Part shown: positions 11,331 through 23,847 of the stretch, one piece after another
Numbering within the stretch: position 1 is the stretch's first letter
Layout: each line of letters begins with the position of its first letter
Source: Eumeta japonica
Taxonomy: Eukaryota; Arthropoda; Insecta; Lepidoptera; Psychidae
Reading direction: 5' to 3'
NCBI GenBank assembly: GCA_005406025.1
Contig: BGZK01000102.1
Coordinates: 248,001 to 312,000 of the forward strand
DNA: 64,000 nt
Translations under genes and position numbers: made by a program
The notes under the pieces: model-generated
Databases searched by the model: none
What the model was told of the DNA's origin: nothing
The model's input: only the letters and a program-made list of their open reading frames with translations

Positions 11331-12555
11331 GGTTCTTATATATCGAGATGATGTCTCTATTAGCGCAAATCCTAACAATATATATAAATCCTTGAATAAA
11401 TCCTTGGAAATCTCAAAAAAATTATTCTATCTAAATAGATTCAAATGGCAAAACTCGCTATATTGTGCTTACGTTGCTGATGAGACCCAAGATACTCCGC
11501 ATATTTTTAAAGAATAGCCAATATATCTAAATAACCGAACATTTTGATAGATGCGACATATCGCACCATCTTTTTTGCGCACTGCGAGAAAGTGATTAAA
11601 AAATGTAATGGGCGAAAGAGTACGAAAGTATGCATGATAACTTGAAAACAAATATGATAACAAATACAGATTATCTGAAAATATGAATTGGATAATAATT
11701 ATTGGCGACTTATTCGGGAAATGGTTTGGCCAAAAAAAAAATGTGAAAATGGAGAATTCAATATCTTGTGCATAAAAAACGACATGTAACATAATAATGT
11801 GAGAAATAAATATTTAAGTGTCTAAACAATAAATACATATAAATAAACGTATGGAATAGTAAATGTATAATAACAGAAATAGTAAGAACAAATACAAAGG
11901 AAAATTAGTAAATAGTGAGTGTGTGTTAATGCTTATTCAATATCTGAAATAGAGCTACTTAATAGGAAATAATTTAAAAAACATTAACCATTAGGTAGAC
12001 TAGAGCCGTAGCCAAGCTATGTGCCTGATAGGAGATCAGAATTGGAAAAGAATAATTCTCTATTTCGATATCCATGTTTTATCAGTTTTGCTGAATAGTT
12101 GACCTTGCTTGAGATGTTTTTAAATGATTTAATAGAATAAAAGTAAAGCATTCATACCGTAGTGATTTAATTCACATTTTATTTTACGACTCACTTGCAC
12201 GTCTTTGAAATTTTGAGACCGCTAAACGTTTCCAAGTTGCGTTTAAAAAAAATGTATAATTGAAATTAATAAAAATATACAAAGAAAGTATATCACTAAT
12301 TATTAGATAAAATTCTTAATTAAAATATTTGCTAAAAAAGTCGATCGAACGCATTATCTTATATGTTTATATTACGTCACGATTTTTAATTTTAAACTTC
12401 GAGTTCTCTCTTCATCTTTTAAAAAAGCATATTATTCGCTACTTCATATAGTGACACCGACTCGCTAATGACTCAACTGTAGGTACTTTCGTATCCGACT
12501 GATATTCAAATCGATCGCGAGACGTACGGAACCCAAATACAGCAGTTTGTTTCGC
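11331..12555. other. AT-rich non-coding stretch
   Basis: No family-like frames. A 107-codon minus frame (11469-11792) is F/Y/I-rich and looks spurious. Confidence 0.4.
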
Positions 12556-12735
12556 GCTTGACTCCGTTTTCATTCTACGTTATAGAGATAAATGGAAAGT
12601 TCGCCCGCCTGTCACCCGCCGCGGCGCGCCGGCGCTGGCCCCCGATAAAAGTTCAAATATTATGTTTTTCAGCCCCTACTCGGGGTCCGATAAGCTCCTC
12701 ATCATTATCCCGTCAGGATATTAGGTTTGTATTTT
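12556..12735. promoter_or_regulatory. Very GC-rich block with GATA-type motifs
   Basis: CCCGCCGCGGCGCGCCGGCG sits in an AT-rich neighbourhood. It is followed by CCGATAAAAG (about 12641), CCGATAAGC (about 12688) and ATTATCCCG (about 12705), three GATA-factor-like sites in 75 bp. The regulatory role is inferred. Confidence 0.35.
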
Positions 12736-13294
12736 TCGTTTTATACGAAAAATATATAAATAATTATAGAAAGAATTAAAATTATATCATGAGAGTAATA
12801 TTAAATAATACAATAAAATTAATGTTTCAAACATATGAAATATGCATTAAAATAATGGAAGGTTTTCAAAATGACAGTTCGTTTGTTTCTTTACAATTTC
12901 TAAAATAAATAAATTGGAAATAAATTGGAATTTATTACCGTGTAAAAAAATTAAACAAAACGTATGTTGTCTTGTTTCATGTCTTTAATTTTGATTTTGA
13001 CTTAAAATCAGAACCATTATTAGTTGAAATAAATGGTATTCGTTTCTTCTTGTTATATTTTGCTTTGAAAATCACTTATTTGCAATGAAAATAAAGTTCT
13101 CATTTATGTATGTTATTTTAATGACAATTTTTATAGTTTAATTTGTACGTGATGAATAATTTTCATCAATAATTATTTTATTCTTAATGATTAAATAGAG
13201 AAATATTAATTTAATTTATTTATCTCCCTTTCTTTTCATTTATCAACACGTCATTAAGATGCTTCTATTGGCAAATGAATCTTCAAGCCAAATT
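12736..13294. other. AT-rich non-coding stretch
   Basis: Long runs of A and T. Nothing recognised. Confidence 0.5.
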
Positions 13295-13490
13295 AAAAGC
13301 CATTAGTTTCGTGCCTTGGGCAACTAGTCACTTGGTGTCAACGGTGGTTGTTGCCTATTAACGAATCAGCAGCTCTCATCCCGCATCGAGCCAGCGGGGA
13401 TGGTTAAATTTCTGGCCTTCAAGCTGAAGTAGGTCGGGGAAGGTTTGCCTCGCATCATTGTAATACAAATCTGACCCTGGCACGCTTCTG
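13295..13490 (+). repeat. Decayed lepidopteran LINE 3'-tail-like sequence
   Basis: CATCCCGCATCGAGCCAGCG, GGGATGGTTAA and TGGCC resemble the common 'CCCGCACTGGGCCAGCGTGGTGG' tail of lepidopteran LINEs. It is heavily diverged, and no reverse transcriptase is adjacent. Confidence 0.35.
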
Positions 13491-14000
13491 TTAATATTCC
13501 TTAAATTTGGAGACATTTAATAAGACGATTCTCACCACTTTGATCACCATCCGAATAATTTTAAAGTATGCAAATGTAGTCTTTGATGCAACCGGAAGTT
13601 AGTTAATGGAATTATTCGATGGCTGCTATAAACTTATTGTGCTTAAAATCATTTAATTTGTTCTGTCCTTAAGGACTTAGTTCATGACGATGAAGTTGTC
13701 GAGTCGAGATTTTTAAAGATTACTAAGTAAGCCTATTGGATTTAGTGTCAGTTGGTACATTTTTTTATTAGTAATATTATTAGACACGGTGGGTTAGAAG
13801 GATTTTGTTCAAGGAACTATAGGAGATAGGAGAAATAGTACAGCTCTAGTAAGCCCGTTAATTTTGGGCTCATTTGACGTAAATAGAATTCTGTAATTAG
13901 TATGAAGGCTTATAAAACTCATACCAGTCACAAATTACCGACACTTCAGAAGATGAATACTGCCATGGGTAAGTGCCAGTAAAATCAACCGTTTTGGTTT
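13491..14000. other. Non-coding stretch, no features recognised
   Basis: Moderately AT-rich. No frames or repeats recognised. Confidence 0.4.
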
Positions 14001-14077
14001 AAACACACAAACACATACACACACAAACACACACAGACACTCACATGCACACACGCAGGCACACACACACACACACG
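14001..14077. repeat. (CA)n imperfect microsatellite
   Basis: ACACACAAACACATAC-type units grade into pure (CA)n. Confidence 0.9.
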
Positions 14078-14146
14078 TTATTTATACAAATCATTCAACT
14101 GTAAAAGACAATCAATTTCTAGTTTGAACTTACAGAAAGATGCCTA

Positions 14147-14424
14147 GGGGGCATCCATTAATCACGTGAGGCGATTTTGTTGATTTTTGACCCTCGCCCT
14201 TCCCTTGGAAATATTTGGCCAGAGCCCCCCTCCCTTACTCTCACGTGAGATTTATCAAAATTATCAAATATTTAACCTGATTTTAGTGGAAAAACTTGTT
14301 AAATTTTGTCTTGTTTTCTTTAAATTACGTGATATTTGTTGAGCCCCCTCCACCGCCGTAAAATTGGTCGAGATTCGGCTTAACCCCCCCTCCACTCACC
14401 TCATGTAATTAATAGATGCTCCCC
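14147..14424. mobile_element. MITE with TA target-site duplication
   Basis: The left end GGGGGCATCCATTAATCACG is matched by the reverse complement of the right end (ATGTAATTAATAGATGCTCC with CC). The element is flanked by TA at 14145-14146 and 14425-14426. The interior has CCCCCCTC runs and internal TCACGTGAG motifs. It is 278 bp and non-coding. TA duplication and short TIRs point to mobilisation by a Tc1/mariner-type transposase. Confidence 0.75.
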
Positions 14425-14426
14425 TA

Positions 14427-17155
14427 CGATTGCTCAGTACAAGTGTCTCGTCCTACTCGTACTCTCAGGCAGAGTATTGTTTTTTAATAGATAACTTACC
14501 AATAAATATTTTTTAAGGTATCTATAGTTTAAAATTCTTTAAAAGCAAGCCCAATATCCCCTCGCGAATTTCATTGTACGCGAGTGCGGGCGGCCACAAA
14601 CGACTTTCTAGCCTTTTGGAAGAGGAAATTAGAAAAAGGACAATTTATTCTTTTTTGTTGTGATATTTCCATATTGATTTCTTATCGATTTCAATATATG
14701 ACGTTCAATATTGGTGTAGATCTTACTTGTCAGAATGATAATGCCGAATTATACTGCAATTGATTTTAATGTCGCTTAAATACGATACTTTTTTGATTAT
14801 ATTATTATAAAAATATAAGAAATAAATTTAATTGATTTATTTTATCACGTTCCTACTGATTTCATTTAAATCTCACAGCTGCTTAAAGAGCTGTCTATAG
14901 TCCTTCCTAGAATAAATAACAACTCCCTAAAGTGGTTTAAGCAACTGTTGAAAATGAATTATTTATCTAAGTTAATGCAACTCGGATGTTTGTAATCATT
15001 AACATAAATAATTACAATATTCACTTAAAAACAGTAGATTGTAATATCTCAATAATTAAAATTTTCCTACTTACTTATTGCGTTTTTAAAAACTTAAAAT
15101 ACCATAAGTTATTATTAATACTATTACGGGGTGATTTCAAATTGACGATAAAAGAAAAACCGTGGAAGTATCCCAATATTGTTCTAAATTTATCTTCGAT
15201 AAAAATATGATCGTCACTACTTCTAGTGTTCTGGCAGACATCGTTTGAAAAGCGCAAACTTATCTTTTTCAATAATGAAAGCTTATAAGAAGTAAATATT
15301 TACATGTGACCTGTAACATGAAAAATGTATGTTTTCCAATCCGCTCGCCTGTTATTCGACACCCTAGTTGAATGTCCCTGAATGTTTCAACAACCTCTCA
15401 ATGTAACCCCCGCATAATTTAGTATTAAAATTTTACCCCGTTTTCGGGGAGTTGTCGAAATGTTTCGAATTTCAGTTTACAATTGTATCAGAGATGAAGT
15501 CTTTCGAATCTCTCAGATACACGGACATCTATCAAATACCTTACCCCATATCTCGATCGGTATTATAAAGAATTAGAAAATAAAAATAAAAATATTTTTC
15601 GGCATAAGTTTTTATTCAATAATGTGCTAAAAATAATCAAACATTTATTATTTTCATTGTGACGGTAATGAATGTGAGTAAATCGACTTAGTTTTCATCG
15701 ATAAATGTAAACTTTGTTGCCCATATATCAATAAAAATATTTTTTTTATCCGTTGTCGTGTTGATACCTCATATATTCACTGACGTCGTGATAAAAAGTG
15801 ATATTGCTTTTATGTTTTGTAGTAGAATACTTGCGCTTTTATAATTTTAAAGGATAAATTGTGATAATTCCCTCTCATTTTTTTTGTGTTAAACTTGAAT
15901 AAAGGATTATTCAAGTTTAACGTAGGGACGTAGGAAAATTTTTAATGTAGGAGCATAAGAGCCTTTTAACTTAGATATTTCATTGATTATTATATTACGA
16001 TCCATCCGGATGTAGGTATAATTTTCACGAAAAATTTAATCCTGCAATATGCAAAACTCTAAACTCGGCTTGCAAAGTTTAAACAAAAACGTGCTAACAC
16101 GTGTTTTAACACACAATTGTACTAATAAGTAAAGTTAAAATCGAAAACTTACAATACACTGTCCTATTACATTTTACACAGTAAAATTCGCCGGAGGTGC
16201 TGTGAACCGATGTCGATTAATTCCATGCGTACATTCAATAGAAAATCTTAGCTATTTGTTTCCACCCTTTTGTCGCTTAAGTTACGTTCAAAGTCGGGCC
16301 AAAGCACGTAGCAAAGTTCACTAATACAAAGACGCTCCCTCTAACGTTTCAACTGTCTAAGTACTGAGTAACCCAATTAAGCTGTTTACACTTGTTCTAG
16401 GCTCAAATATATCAGAATTATTTCTGTGTGCCCGAGCGCCCTCGGAGTTTCGTCAAACACGGTTGGAATTACTTCGGAATAATTTAGATAACGTACCGAA
16501 TTAAATAATTTTAACACACGTTCGAATGCAATGTTGTAACGACAATGAACGTTCGTGTCGTCATTCGCGTGAAAGTAGTTTTTTTTAGTTTTGATGTTGT
16601 CGTTGTTCATTTTCGGTCTTACACCAATCAACCTTTTTTCCCCATGCACTACTACACATGGTCCATGAGATACCTAGACAAAGATTTATATTTCATCAAT
16701 TGTTGTATACGAGTTAGCAGTGAACGATCTTTTTAATTTTGGTCTGATGGAATTTTGGTCACGTATTTTCACGTTTGATTTTTTCCTATACCTCATATAA
16801 AAAAATTATCTTTAAAACAAACATTTTAATGGTGATCTGGCATATAGTGGCGTTAAGAATAAAGGTGCTGGATTTTAATATTCTTTTATTTACAAAAAAA
16901 GACTATCTTACTTTAAATATAAAAATAAATTATAACCCGACAGACCGACGGCTTATAATTTAACTTCTATTTAAAAATCCATGAAACATATTTTATTTGT
17001 ATTGATCCCGCATGCCTGATTTCTGTTAAGCATCGATCCTAGGCTTTACAGGTATATTCATATCTATCGACACTAAGTAATAAAACTCGGTACCATTCGG
17101 TTCCAATGCGACACTCTTGACTACTTTTTTTTATATTGATTTAAGTTATTTCATT
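14427..17155. other. AT-rich non-coding stretch
   Basis: It contains a small hairpin at 15894-15921 (AAACTTGAATA and its complement) and a slightly less AT-rich part at 16180-16620. Frames on both strands lack family signatures. Confidence 0.4.
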
Positions 17156-17760
17156 GTGAACATGTGAAGGGGCGAACACCGGTGGTTTATAGTAGGCCAC
17201 GCCTTCCAGTTTTTTAAACTACTATCGATCCGCCGCCTCGACCATATCGATTCTCTGCCACAAAGTGTAATCAAAAACGCGCCGTAGTGATGGTACTATC
17301 TGTGGGTAGTCGAGAACAGACCAAGGACACGTCCGCTTGTCTACGGGCAGCAGTTTGTAATCGAATCAGCATTTATCGAGTTGTTTGCCAAAACAATGCC
17401 GAGTTATGGCGCTCGTCCAGTTTGAGAAATCTCGTTACGTGCCGTATTGTGCGGCTGGCGGTCGGACATGCCGATTTCGGGCCGACTGTCTGTGAGGCCC
17501 GTCGGCGGGGCCGGGTCGCACTCATTTTTCCATATCATATATTGCGTTGCATCGCATTGGGCGTTGATTACATTGACGTAAATATTCAGAAGGTCACTGT
17601 TCACTTACATAGTTTGACGGCGATGAAAGTGAAAGTTTTCTAGTTTATAACAAGAATGTCAAAGACAATACGCTGCGTGAAATGGCGAAAGCGAATCTTA
17701 AAATAAAACGAATCTCACGATTAATAAATCCCCGACGGCACCGCCAATGGAAAGGTAAAT
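17156..17760. promoter_or_regulatory. Long GC-richer CpG-dense non-coding block
   Basis: About 600 bp of elevated G+C. A 118-codon plus frame (17287-17643) has a matching antisense frame and no domain, so I do not call a gene. TTGTTTGCC and GATTACATTGACG elements are present. It may be conserved non-coding DNA by composition. Confidence 0.3.
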
Positions 17761-17797
17761 TTCTATAGAGTCGTAATTTAAAATTATTACATAATAA

Positions 17798-17836
17798 TAA
17801 TAAACAATAATAATTTAGAATTATTATTGTTTATTA
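17798..17836. repeat. Perfect AT hairpin, 18-bp arms
   Basis: TAATAAACAATAATAATT (17798-17815) and its exact reverse complement (17819-17836) are separated by TAG. Confidence 0.8.
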
Positions 17837-19059
17837 GAATCTATAACACCGTTTTTGTAATTCATTAATTCGTTTATGTACGCACTTAGCCAACTTGTAC
17901 GTTTTATGCGAAAATATTCGTAGAGCAAGTGTTACTTCAAATTAAAAAAAATACTCCTAATTAGGATATAAATTATTTAGAATTCTTTAGAAGGTTGTTT
18001 GCCGAAATTTTCGAAAAAAAGCAACTCTCTAACTTGGATAGAATGTTTAACAAACATACGTGCATATATTTCAGCATATGCAATTAAGCTCATAACCCAA
18101 ATCCTAAACAGTGTCTATGCTTTTGTTTGAGAGATCGCAAAAGGCTTACAGAAGCGGATGACGGCGAAAACACGTTTGTATGTCAGGTACAATAACTAAC
18201 TACCTATTTCTGTTTTTACCGGATGGTTGTTATGAAAATAATTCTCGAAAACCAGATTTTAAGTATAACGAACTTAAACACTCAGGTTTTTGTTAGACAA
18301 ATACATGAAGCCAATATTGACTTCAGAGAGCTTCCAGAAAAGCATGTAACCTTTGCTTTGTAGAGAAGAAATTGATAATTTCATAAAATTGTTTTATTTC
18401 GTTATTCGTGGAAATTTCTCTTTTAGCTATTTTCTATTATATCGTAATATTGAAAATTTTGAAATGTTGTCACTGAATATATTTCTGATCGAATAATTTT
18501 ATACATAAAACTGTATCGTAGGTAACTCTTAATAATTCATTCCTTAATAATAACAAATGCCTTTTTATAAAGTATTATCTTCTGTGCATTAGTGAAAGAA
18601 TGAATTGTTATATTGTTAAGGCGAAAACGTGTTATCATGTTTTATTTAGTTTATTCATTGTGGATTTATAAAGTTATAACTACGAGTGGCTGTTGCTTTG
18701 GTAGATTAGCTGATTTTTTTATATATTCTCATATTTCTAATTATACATACACATATTTTATCCTTACTAGACATATCTTACGATATTACTGTTGGACAAT
18801 ACCAGTCGAACTATTGCTATGTAATATTGAATTTACTCTATTGTTTTAAACTTTAAAAGTCCCTGTGATGTGCGTGTACGGCGACCGTTTCGTATGTATG
18901 TCTCGTTTCATATATTTCGTCAAAGCTGAAGTCTCCTCATATTTGAGCGAAAAAAAAATTTATGTGAGCAACTTAAAATAATACATATCTCGATACGTTT
19001 ATATTAATTTAACGGAATAGAATATGAGACGATCGATAGTTCGTTTTCAATCGACGACT
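17837..19059. other. AT-rich non-coding stretch
   Basis: Nothing recognised. The 78-codon plus frame at 18613 is hydrophobic and tyrosine-rich, but it has no upstream context or homologous motif. Confidence 0.4.
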
Positions 19060-19460
19060 AGCTTTAGCCCGTGGCTCCGCCCGCGTGAACATCGAACGTA
19101 TTCTCTCACATTCTGTGTCGCCTGATCACAATTTCGATCCTGGTCCCACTTTTGGTTCCGATTATACATAATCGAAATGATAATCTAGATTGGGACCATA
19201 GTCTCCCTAATTCCAATCTAGATTATCATTATAAATTATATATTTAGAATTATAATCAAGATTGACTATGTATAACATTATGTAAAATATAGCTGCGAAA
19301 CCGGATAATAATTATCTTACATATTATTACGGTGCATAAATTATTATCTTAACAGATTTCATAAAATTATTTCCAGTAATTTTTAAGTAGTTCGCGAACA
19401 AATTCACGGACAGACAGACAAACGAAAACTCTAAAAATCATTAACAAATATTCTTTCGGA
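19058..19460. repeat. Lepidopteran 'CTAGCTTT(T)GCCCG' repeat, composite
   Basis: It starts with CTAGCTTTAGCCCGTGGCTC and CGCCCGCGTGAAC, and ends with TTCGCGAACAAATTCACGGA plus the GACAGACAGACAAACG motif. Both ends are hallmarks of a very common lepidopteran interspersed repeat. Between them lie a short GATC-type array (19122-19166) and a perfect hairpin (19176-19230). No coding frame. Confidence 0.6.
19176..19230. repeat. Perfect inverted repeat, 18-bp arms
   Basis: AATGATAATCTAGATTGG (19176-19193) is exactly reverse-complemented at 19213-19230, with a 19-base spacer. Confidence 0.85.
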
Positions 19461-20241
19461 TCTAACACCATCCAGAGTAGCTTTTCTCAAATATCTTTAG
19501 TGTAGAGATGTTCTCTTTGTACAGTTTCGTTATACATATAGTCTGTGTAATGGTAGGTTAGGCGAATGGCGCTCTGGAAAATTCTATGCCAACCGAATCT
19601 GTTACGTTTTAAAATTACGGCCAAAATATGTGTATTCAAAACCGACGAATTCGCACCGAATCATTAATTGATCAATTTCGTTAAAACGTAAAGGTCGTAC
19701 TAAATGGAAAACTGCGGTATTTACACGTCCCTATGTGAGATAGGAGCTTGTACTTTTTGTTTTCAAAAAAAAATTTATTTGCGGAATTCACCTCAGGTTT
19801 ATTCAATATTTCGTACCTCTTTTAATATTTTTTTTTTTGGGACACAGTCTATTGGGCAATTTGATCGTTTTCTAAAAACAGTATTTTTCGTGTTTATAAA
19901 TATTTATTCGAATTGCTGAGACACCTTGGTAAAAGCCTTCTACTATATTTCTCAGATTTTTCACATCCGACAGGTGGAGAAGCCGGGTAGTCAGTGTCCG
20001 TAGGCGAGTTTCAAAAGTGGTCTCTCTTTGATTTGGAAAATTAAAATTGTGAATACACATAATTTTTTTATATCTATAATTCAGTTCAGCTATTTCTCCT
20101 TCGATAGAGTTATGATAGAGATGTTAATTTTCTTTTAGAACTCCTTTTGTACGTTGTGGATCACTCCATGTGCATCAACAAACGTTTGTTTCGTGTGTTT
20201 GGATATAAATTAGATAACTTCGCCGCGCTACCTATAAGGAT
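19461..20241. other. AT-rich non-coding stretch
   Basis: Nothing recognised. Confidence 0.4.
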
Positions 20242-20692
20242 AAAAAAAGGTCAACTGCCACTCGGATTCGCACACTAAGGGTTCCGTACTAACGCACAAT
20301 ATTAATTCCTACAAATTTTTAAAAAACAGTTTAATGAAAGTAACAATAGATTCAACATTGTAAACTAAAGTCGGATCAAATTTCGCGCCGCCGCACGGCG
20401 CACGCACAAATGACCGCGAATCCGACTCGCACTTGACCGATTTTTCATTATTTATTATTATACTTAAGAGTACGCGTTTAATGTTTGACTCTATTTTATC
20501 TTTATTACTTGTTGTTCTAACAGCCATAGTAACACACATTCTGTGAAAATTTCGAGGGCCCGCCTATTACAATTAAGAGATACGGCCCGGTGGTAGACGG
20601 ACGCGCGAACGGACGGACGGACGGCGGAGCCTCAGAAATATAGGGTCCCTCTTGTAGTGTGTAGTGTAGTGTGAATACGGAACCCTAAAAGC
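20242..20692 (+). repeat. GGTTCCGT...GGAACCCT lepidopteran repeat, with an internal inverted copy
   Basis: The head GGTCAACTGCCACTCGGATT leads into AGGGTTCCGTACTAA. The tail has CTGTGAAAATTTCGAGGG, GAGATACGGCCCGGTGG, (ACGG)n and TACGGAACCCTAAAA. Inside, at 20385-20450, an inverted head (CCGACTCGCACTTGACCGAT) shows that a second copy or fragment lies nested in the opposite direction. No protein coding. Confidence 0.7.
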
Positions 20693-20694
20693 GA

Positions 20695-21070
20695 TGTATC
20701 GCTAGCTCGTAAGGACGAACGAAGACGACAGCCCGAAGCGGCCAGGGCCCGTAGCCGGGTGCACGACCGTAAAAGTGTTGATACGGGAGATAATCCGCGG
20801 CGGTAATTGGGCTGCGCGCCGACCGCATTAGCGCGAGTACGCGGCGGCAATAAATCGGCGGCAGGTGGCGCACGGTGAAATTCGTATTTTCGCCGAATTT
20901 ATGCGTTCCGTAAATTGTAATTAAATGCGTTATCACGCGGCTCATGAGCGTTTTAGGTACAGTTGACGCCGTCGAGCCGATATTATTCATGGTCGAGTGT
21001 TCCTCGGTGAAATATTAACGCTTGTTGGTCTCTACGCGGTTTATTTCTGTTCGCGACTGTACCCGGGCAT
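20695..21070. promoter_or_regulatory. GC-rich CpG-dense block with homeodomain-type motifs
   Basis: It includes GATAATCCGCGGCGGTAATTG, a GGATTA (Otd/Bicoid-type) core next to TAATT, then CAGGTGGCGCACGG and GTAATTAAATGCG. Overlapping minus-strand frames lack domains. This looks like an enhancer-like conserved element, by inference. Confidence 0.35.
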
Positions 21071-22455
21071 TATAAATATATATGACAGTACTTTAGTACA
21101 GGACGGATACCGAATAATACAAAGTTCTCCTTTGTCAACCGAGTTTGCTAAAGCAACTATATAGTCATTGAATAATTAGTAAAAAAGATTTAACGTTGAG
21201 CTTACTCTTAGCAATGACTTAAGCACGTCCTTAGCCGCTGGCGGTCGATTCCAGGATAAACGGCGTAGACCGCAGTGCGAGTCATATAAAATTCTATTTT
21301 TCCCTGAAACTAATGATTCGACGAATGTACGTACTTTTAGTCGAGTATTGTTTTGTTATTTGATAACACACTCAGAAAAAAATATAATTTTCGATAAAAG
21401 CCGACATGTTGCGATACATTTGATAAGAATTAACATTAAATTAACAATCGCTTTTAAAATGTTAGACAACATTTAAGAATATTATGTGTTATAATACAAT
21501 GTTAATATTAAATTAAATACAATCATCAGCATATGTTTCATGGCAATTTGAGATGATCATTACCAGCAAATTGTAAATTATTACAAAAACTAAGTCGATA
21601 ATGAATATTACAACTTCTTCAATAGTTGTTACAATAACAGCTATGAGAGAATTCTTTTGCAGGCTTTATTCAATATTAGCTAAAGCCTCACCTAGCTTAG
21701 GTCTACATAATGTTCTGTTTTAGATCTTCACCCTAGTATACATTTCGCTCATAGAAACTTGTTGTGAATCTTGGAAACAAAAATTACTCTTAAAGTGTTA
21801 AGTTAAAATTACTCAGTGTTGAGGCGTACCCTCCCACAATTTTTTATCACTAATTGAGCACCTCAGCCCACAACGCTGACGCTGTGTGGAATGAGAGTTG
21901 CCAATGACTATTGTTAATAACCTGAATATTATATTATTCTCCAAGACACGAAGCGATTGGTTCATTTTAATGAAAAAAAAAAACTAATTAACCCATTCGC
22001 CCACAGTCGAAATCGAAGCCGCGTCCCCACAGAAAATTATTTTCTAGCAATCAAAAAATTGAAACTGATAGACGAAGTAATTAGAGTTACTGTAATTCTT
22101 TATACCTATCTACTTACGTAAGTATAAACCTCAAAATATAAATTAAATTTTTCAACACTACCTCCAGGTTTATTTTTTCTATGGACGTAGAGTGCTCACA
22201 GAATACACCATTCATCGTAATCAATGATCGTTATTTAATTCCAGTGTACACGAATTAATACTAGCTCTTGCACGCGAAGTGCTAAAGTCTACGTATATCA
22301 CACAATTATACCTGTGATTGTCATATAAAAGTTATGCGATATTCGGCACGGTTGCAACTAAATCAAAATCTTTTTATTTTGGGGAAAAAAAAAACATCAA
22401 AAATATGAATAAAAATCCGAGTTGAGAACGGAAAGAAATGTTAGAAACAAATCAT
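21071..22455. other. AT-rich non-coding stretch
   Basis: A small GC-richer patch at 21225-21285. Nothing else recognised. Confidence 0.4.
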
Positions 22456-22775
22456 GATGACAAAGTAAACGCTCCGGCCACAAACAAACGAGGGGCCGAG
22501 GACGCCGCGGGACAATAAACAATTATTGCTGGGGCAACTTTTTACGTGCAATTGTTTACTTGCTCGGGTCTTTCTTTTTGGAAAATTAGCGTAATTAATT
22601 CGACGAAAGCGCCCGCCGCCCCGAACGGGACGAACCAAATTTTGGCGCCGAGCTTTCGGCCGAGTTCGGGACAAGTGGCGAGCGGCGAATTTATTCCAAA
22701 GCTCAACATTTACTTAATGCAAATGCGCGGAGGGCGAGGAATAAGATATTTTTTTTGTGGGACCACATAAATGGA
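22456..22775. promoter_or_regulatory. GC-rich block with paired forkhead-type sites
   Basis: ACAATAAACAATTATTG (about 22511) and CAATTGTTTACTTGC (about 22549) carry two forkhead-like cores in opposite orientation about 37 bp apart. AGCGTAATTAATTCG and the octamer-like TTAATGCAAATGCGC follow (about 22714). CpG-dense, and no domain-bearing frame. Inferred regulatory DNA. Confidence 0.4.
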
Positions 22776-23845
22776 GATTTTTCACCTGGCATATTTTTGA
22801 GAGGATTTCCTAGTGTTTGTTTTAATTAAAAAAATGAATGGTAAGTATATTTTGAAATGTGGAATTCTTTTAAATTGTTAATTATTTGCATCTCACTATC
22901 CTGATTTGTATTTAAAGTAAGAAATCGTATTGCATTACGTACAGGAAAGACAACAATAGTTTATTGTTTTTCAGTTATGTTTTTAATGTTACATATTGTT
23001 AAAGTGCCTATTTGAAATTCAAAATAATGATTAGAATTAAAATAGAAAAGTTATTTAAAAAAATAGTACAAGCATGAAGTTTTGAACTGAGTACCTATTT
23101 GACATCATATCGATGTTTTCGTCCTATAAAGTTTCTATAGTATTTATAATGACTTTTTGATTTCCTTACCTCGGTATAATAGATACAGAAAAATCCAATA
23201 TTATTGTCTCATTCACATATGAATTATCGTCGCTAGTCAACTAAGCTCAATTTTATCAATCACGTCACGAACTACTCGAGCACTGATTTACATCTGATCA
23301 TGATCTATAGATCCGACGGGTCACTCGTGTGTGGGCTATAGTAAATTCCTGTAGCACGCATGCGCGTCACGGGAGCTGTCAACTAACTGACGCCCACACT
23401 ATTAGTTACGCTCTGATATTCCTTGACATGTGTACGGTCAGCATAGAAAATTGTAATACAATAGCTTTTATAAAACTTGTTTTTATGTGCGATACAAAAT
23501 AATATACATAATTATATCAATATGTAGTTTCGTAAAACAATTCCACACAATACTTTAACAATCATAAATTAGAATAGTTTAGTGTTACGAGTTCAATAAT
23601 TCGTGGTTTCACGGAATTACGTATATGAAAAAAACGTAATTTATACCATTTGTAGGTCTAAAACATTTTTTAGAAACACAACACTTATTTGGGAACTTCA
23701 CTCGGAATTTTTACAGCACAGGTGTTTCTACATTTTTACAAGAAAACTGATTATATTAAATTACTATATAGCTTTGCACTCGCGAGTTCACTCACGTGTA
23801 TATAGAATATATATAAACACCTTGCTGTAAATCACAACATCGTTC
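22776..23845. other. Mostly AT-rich non-coding stretch
   Basis: A GC-richer patch at 23320-23400 contains GCACGCATGCGCGTCACG. No gene recognised. Confidence 0.4.
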
Positions 23846-23847
23846 TT

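Noticed and set aside
17287..17643. 118-codon frame as a host gene
   Set aside because: No signal, domain, splice pattern or homology recognised. An antisense frame of similar quality exists, as expected in GC-rich non-coding DNA.
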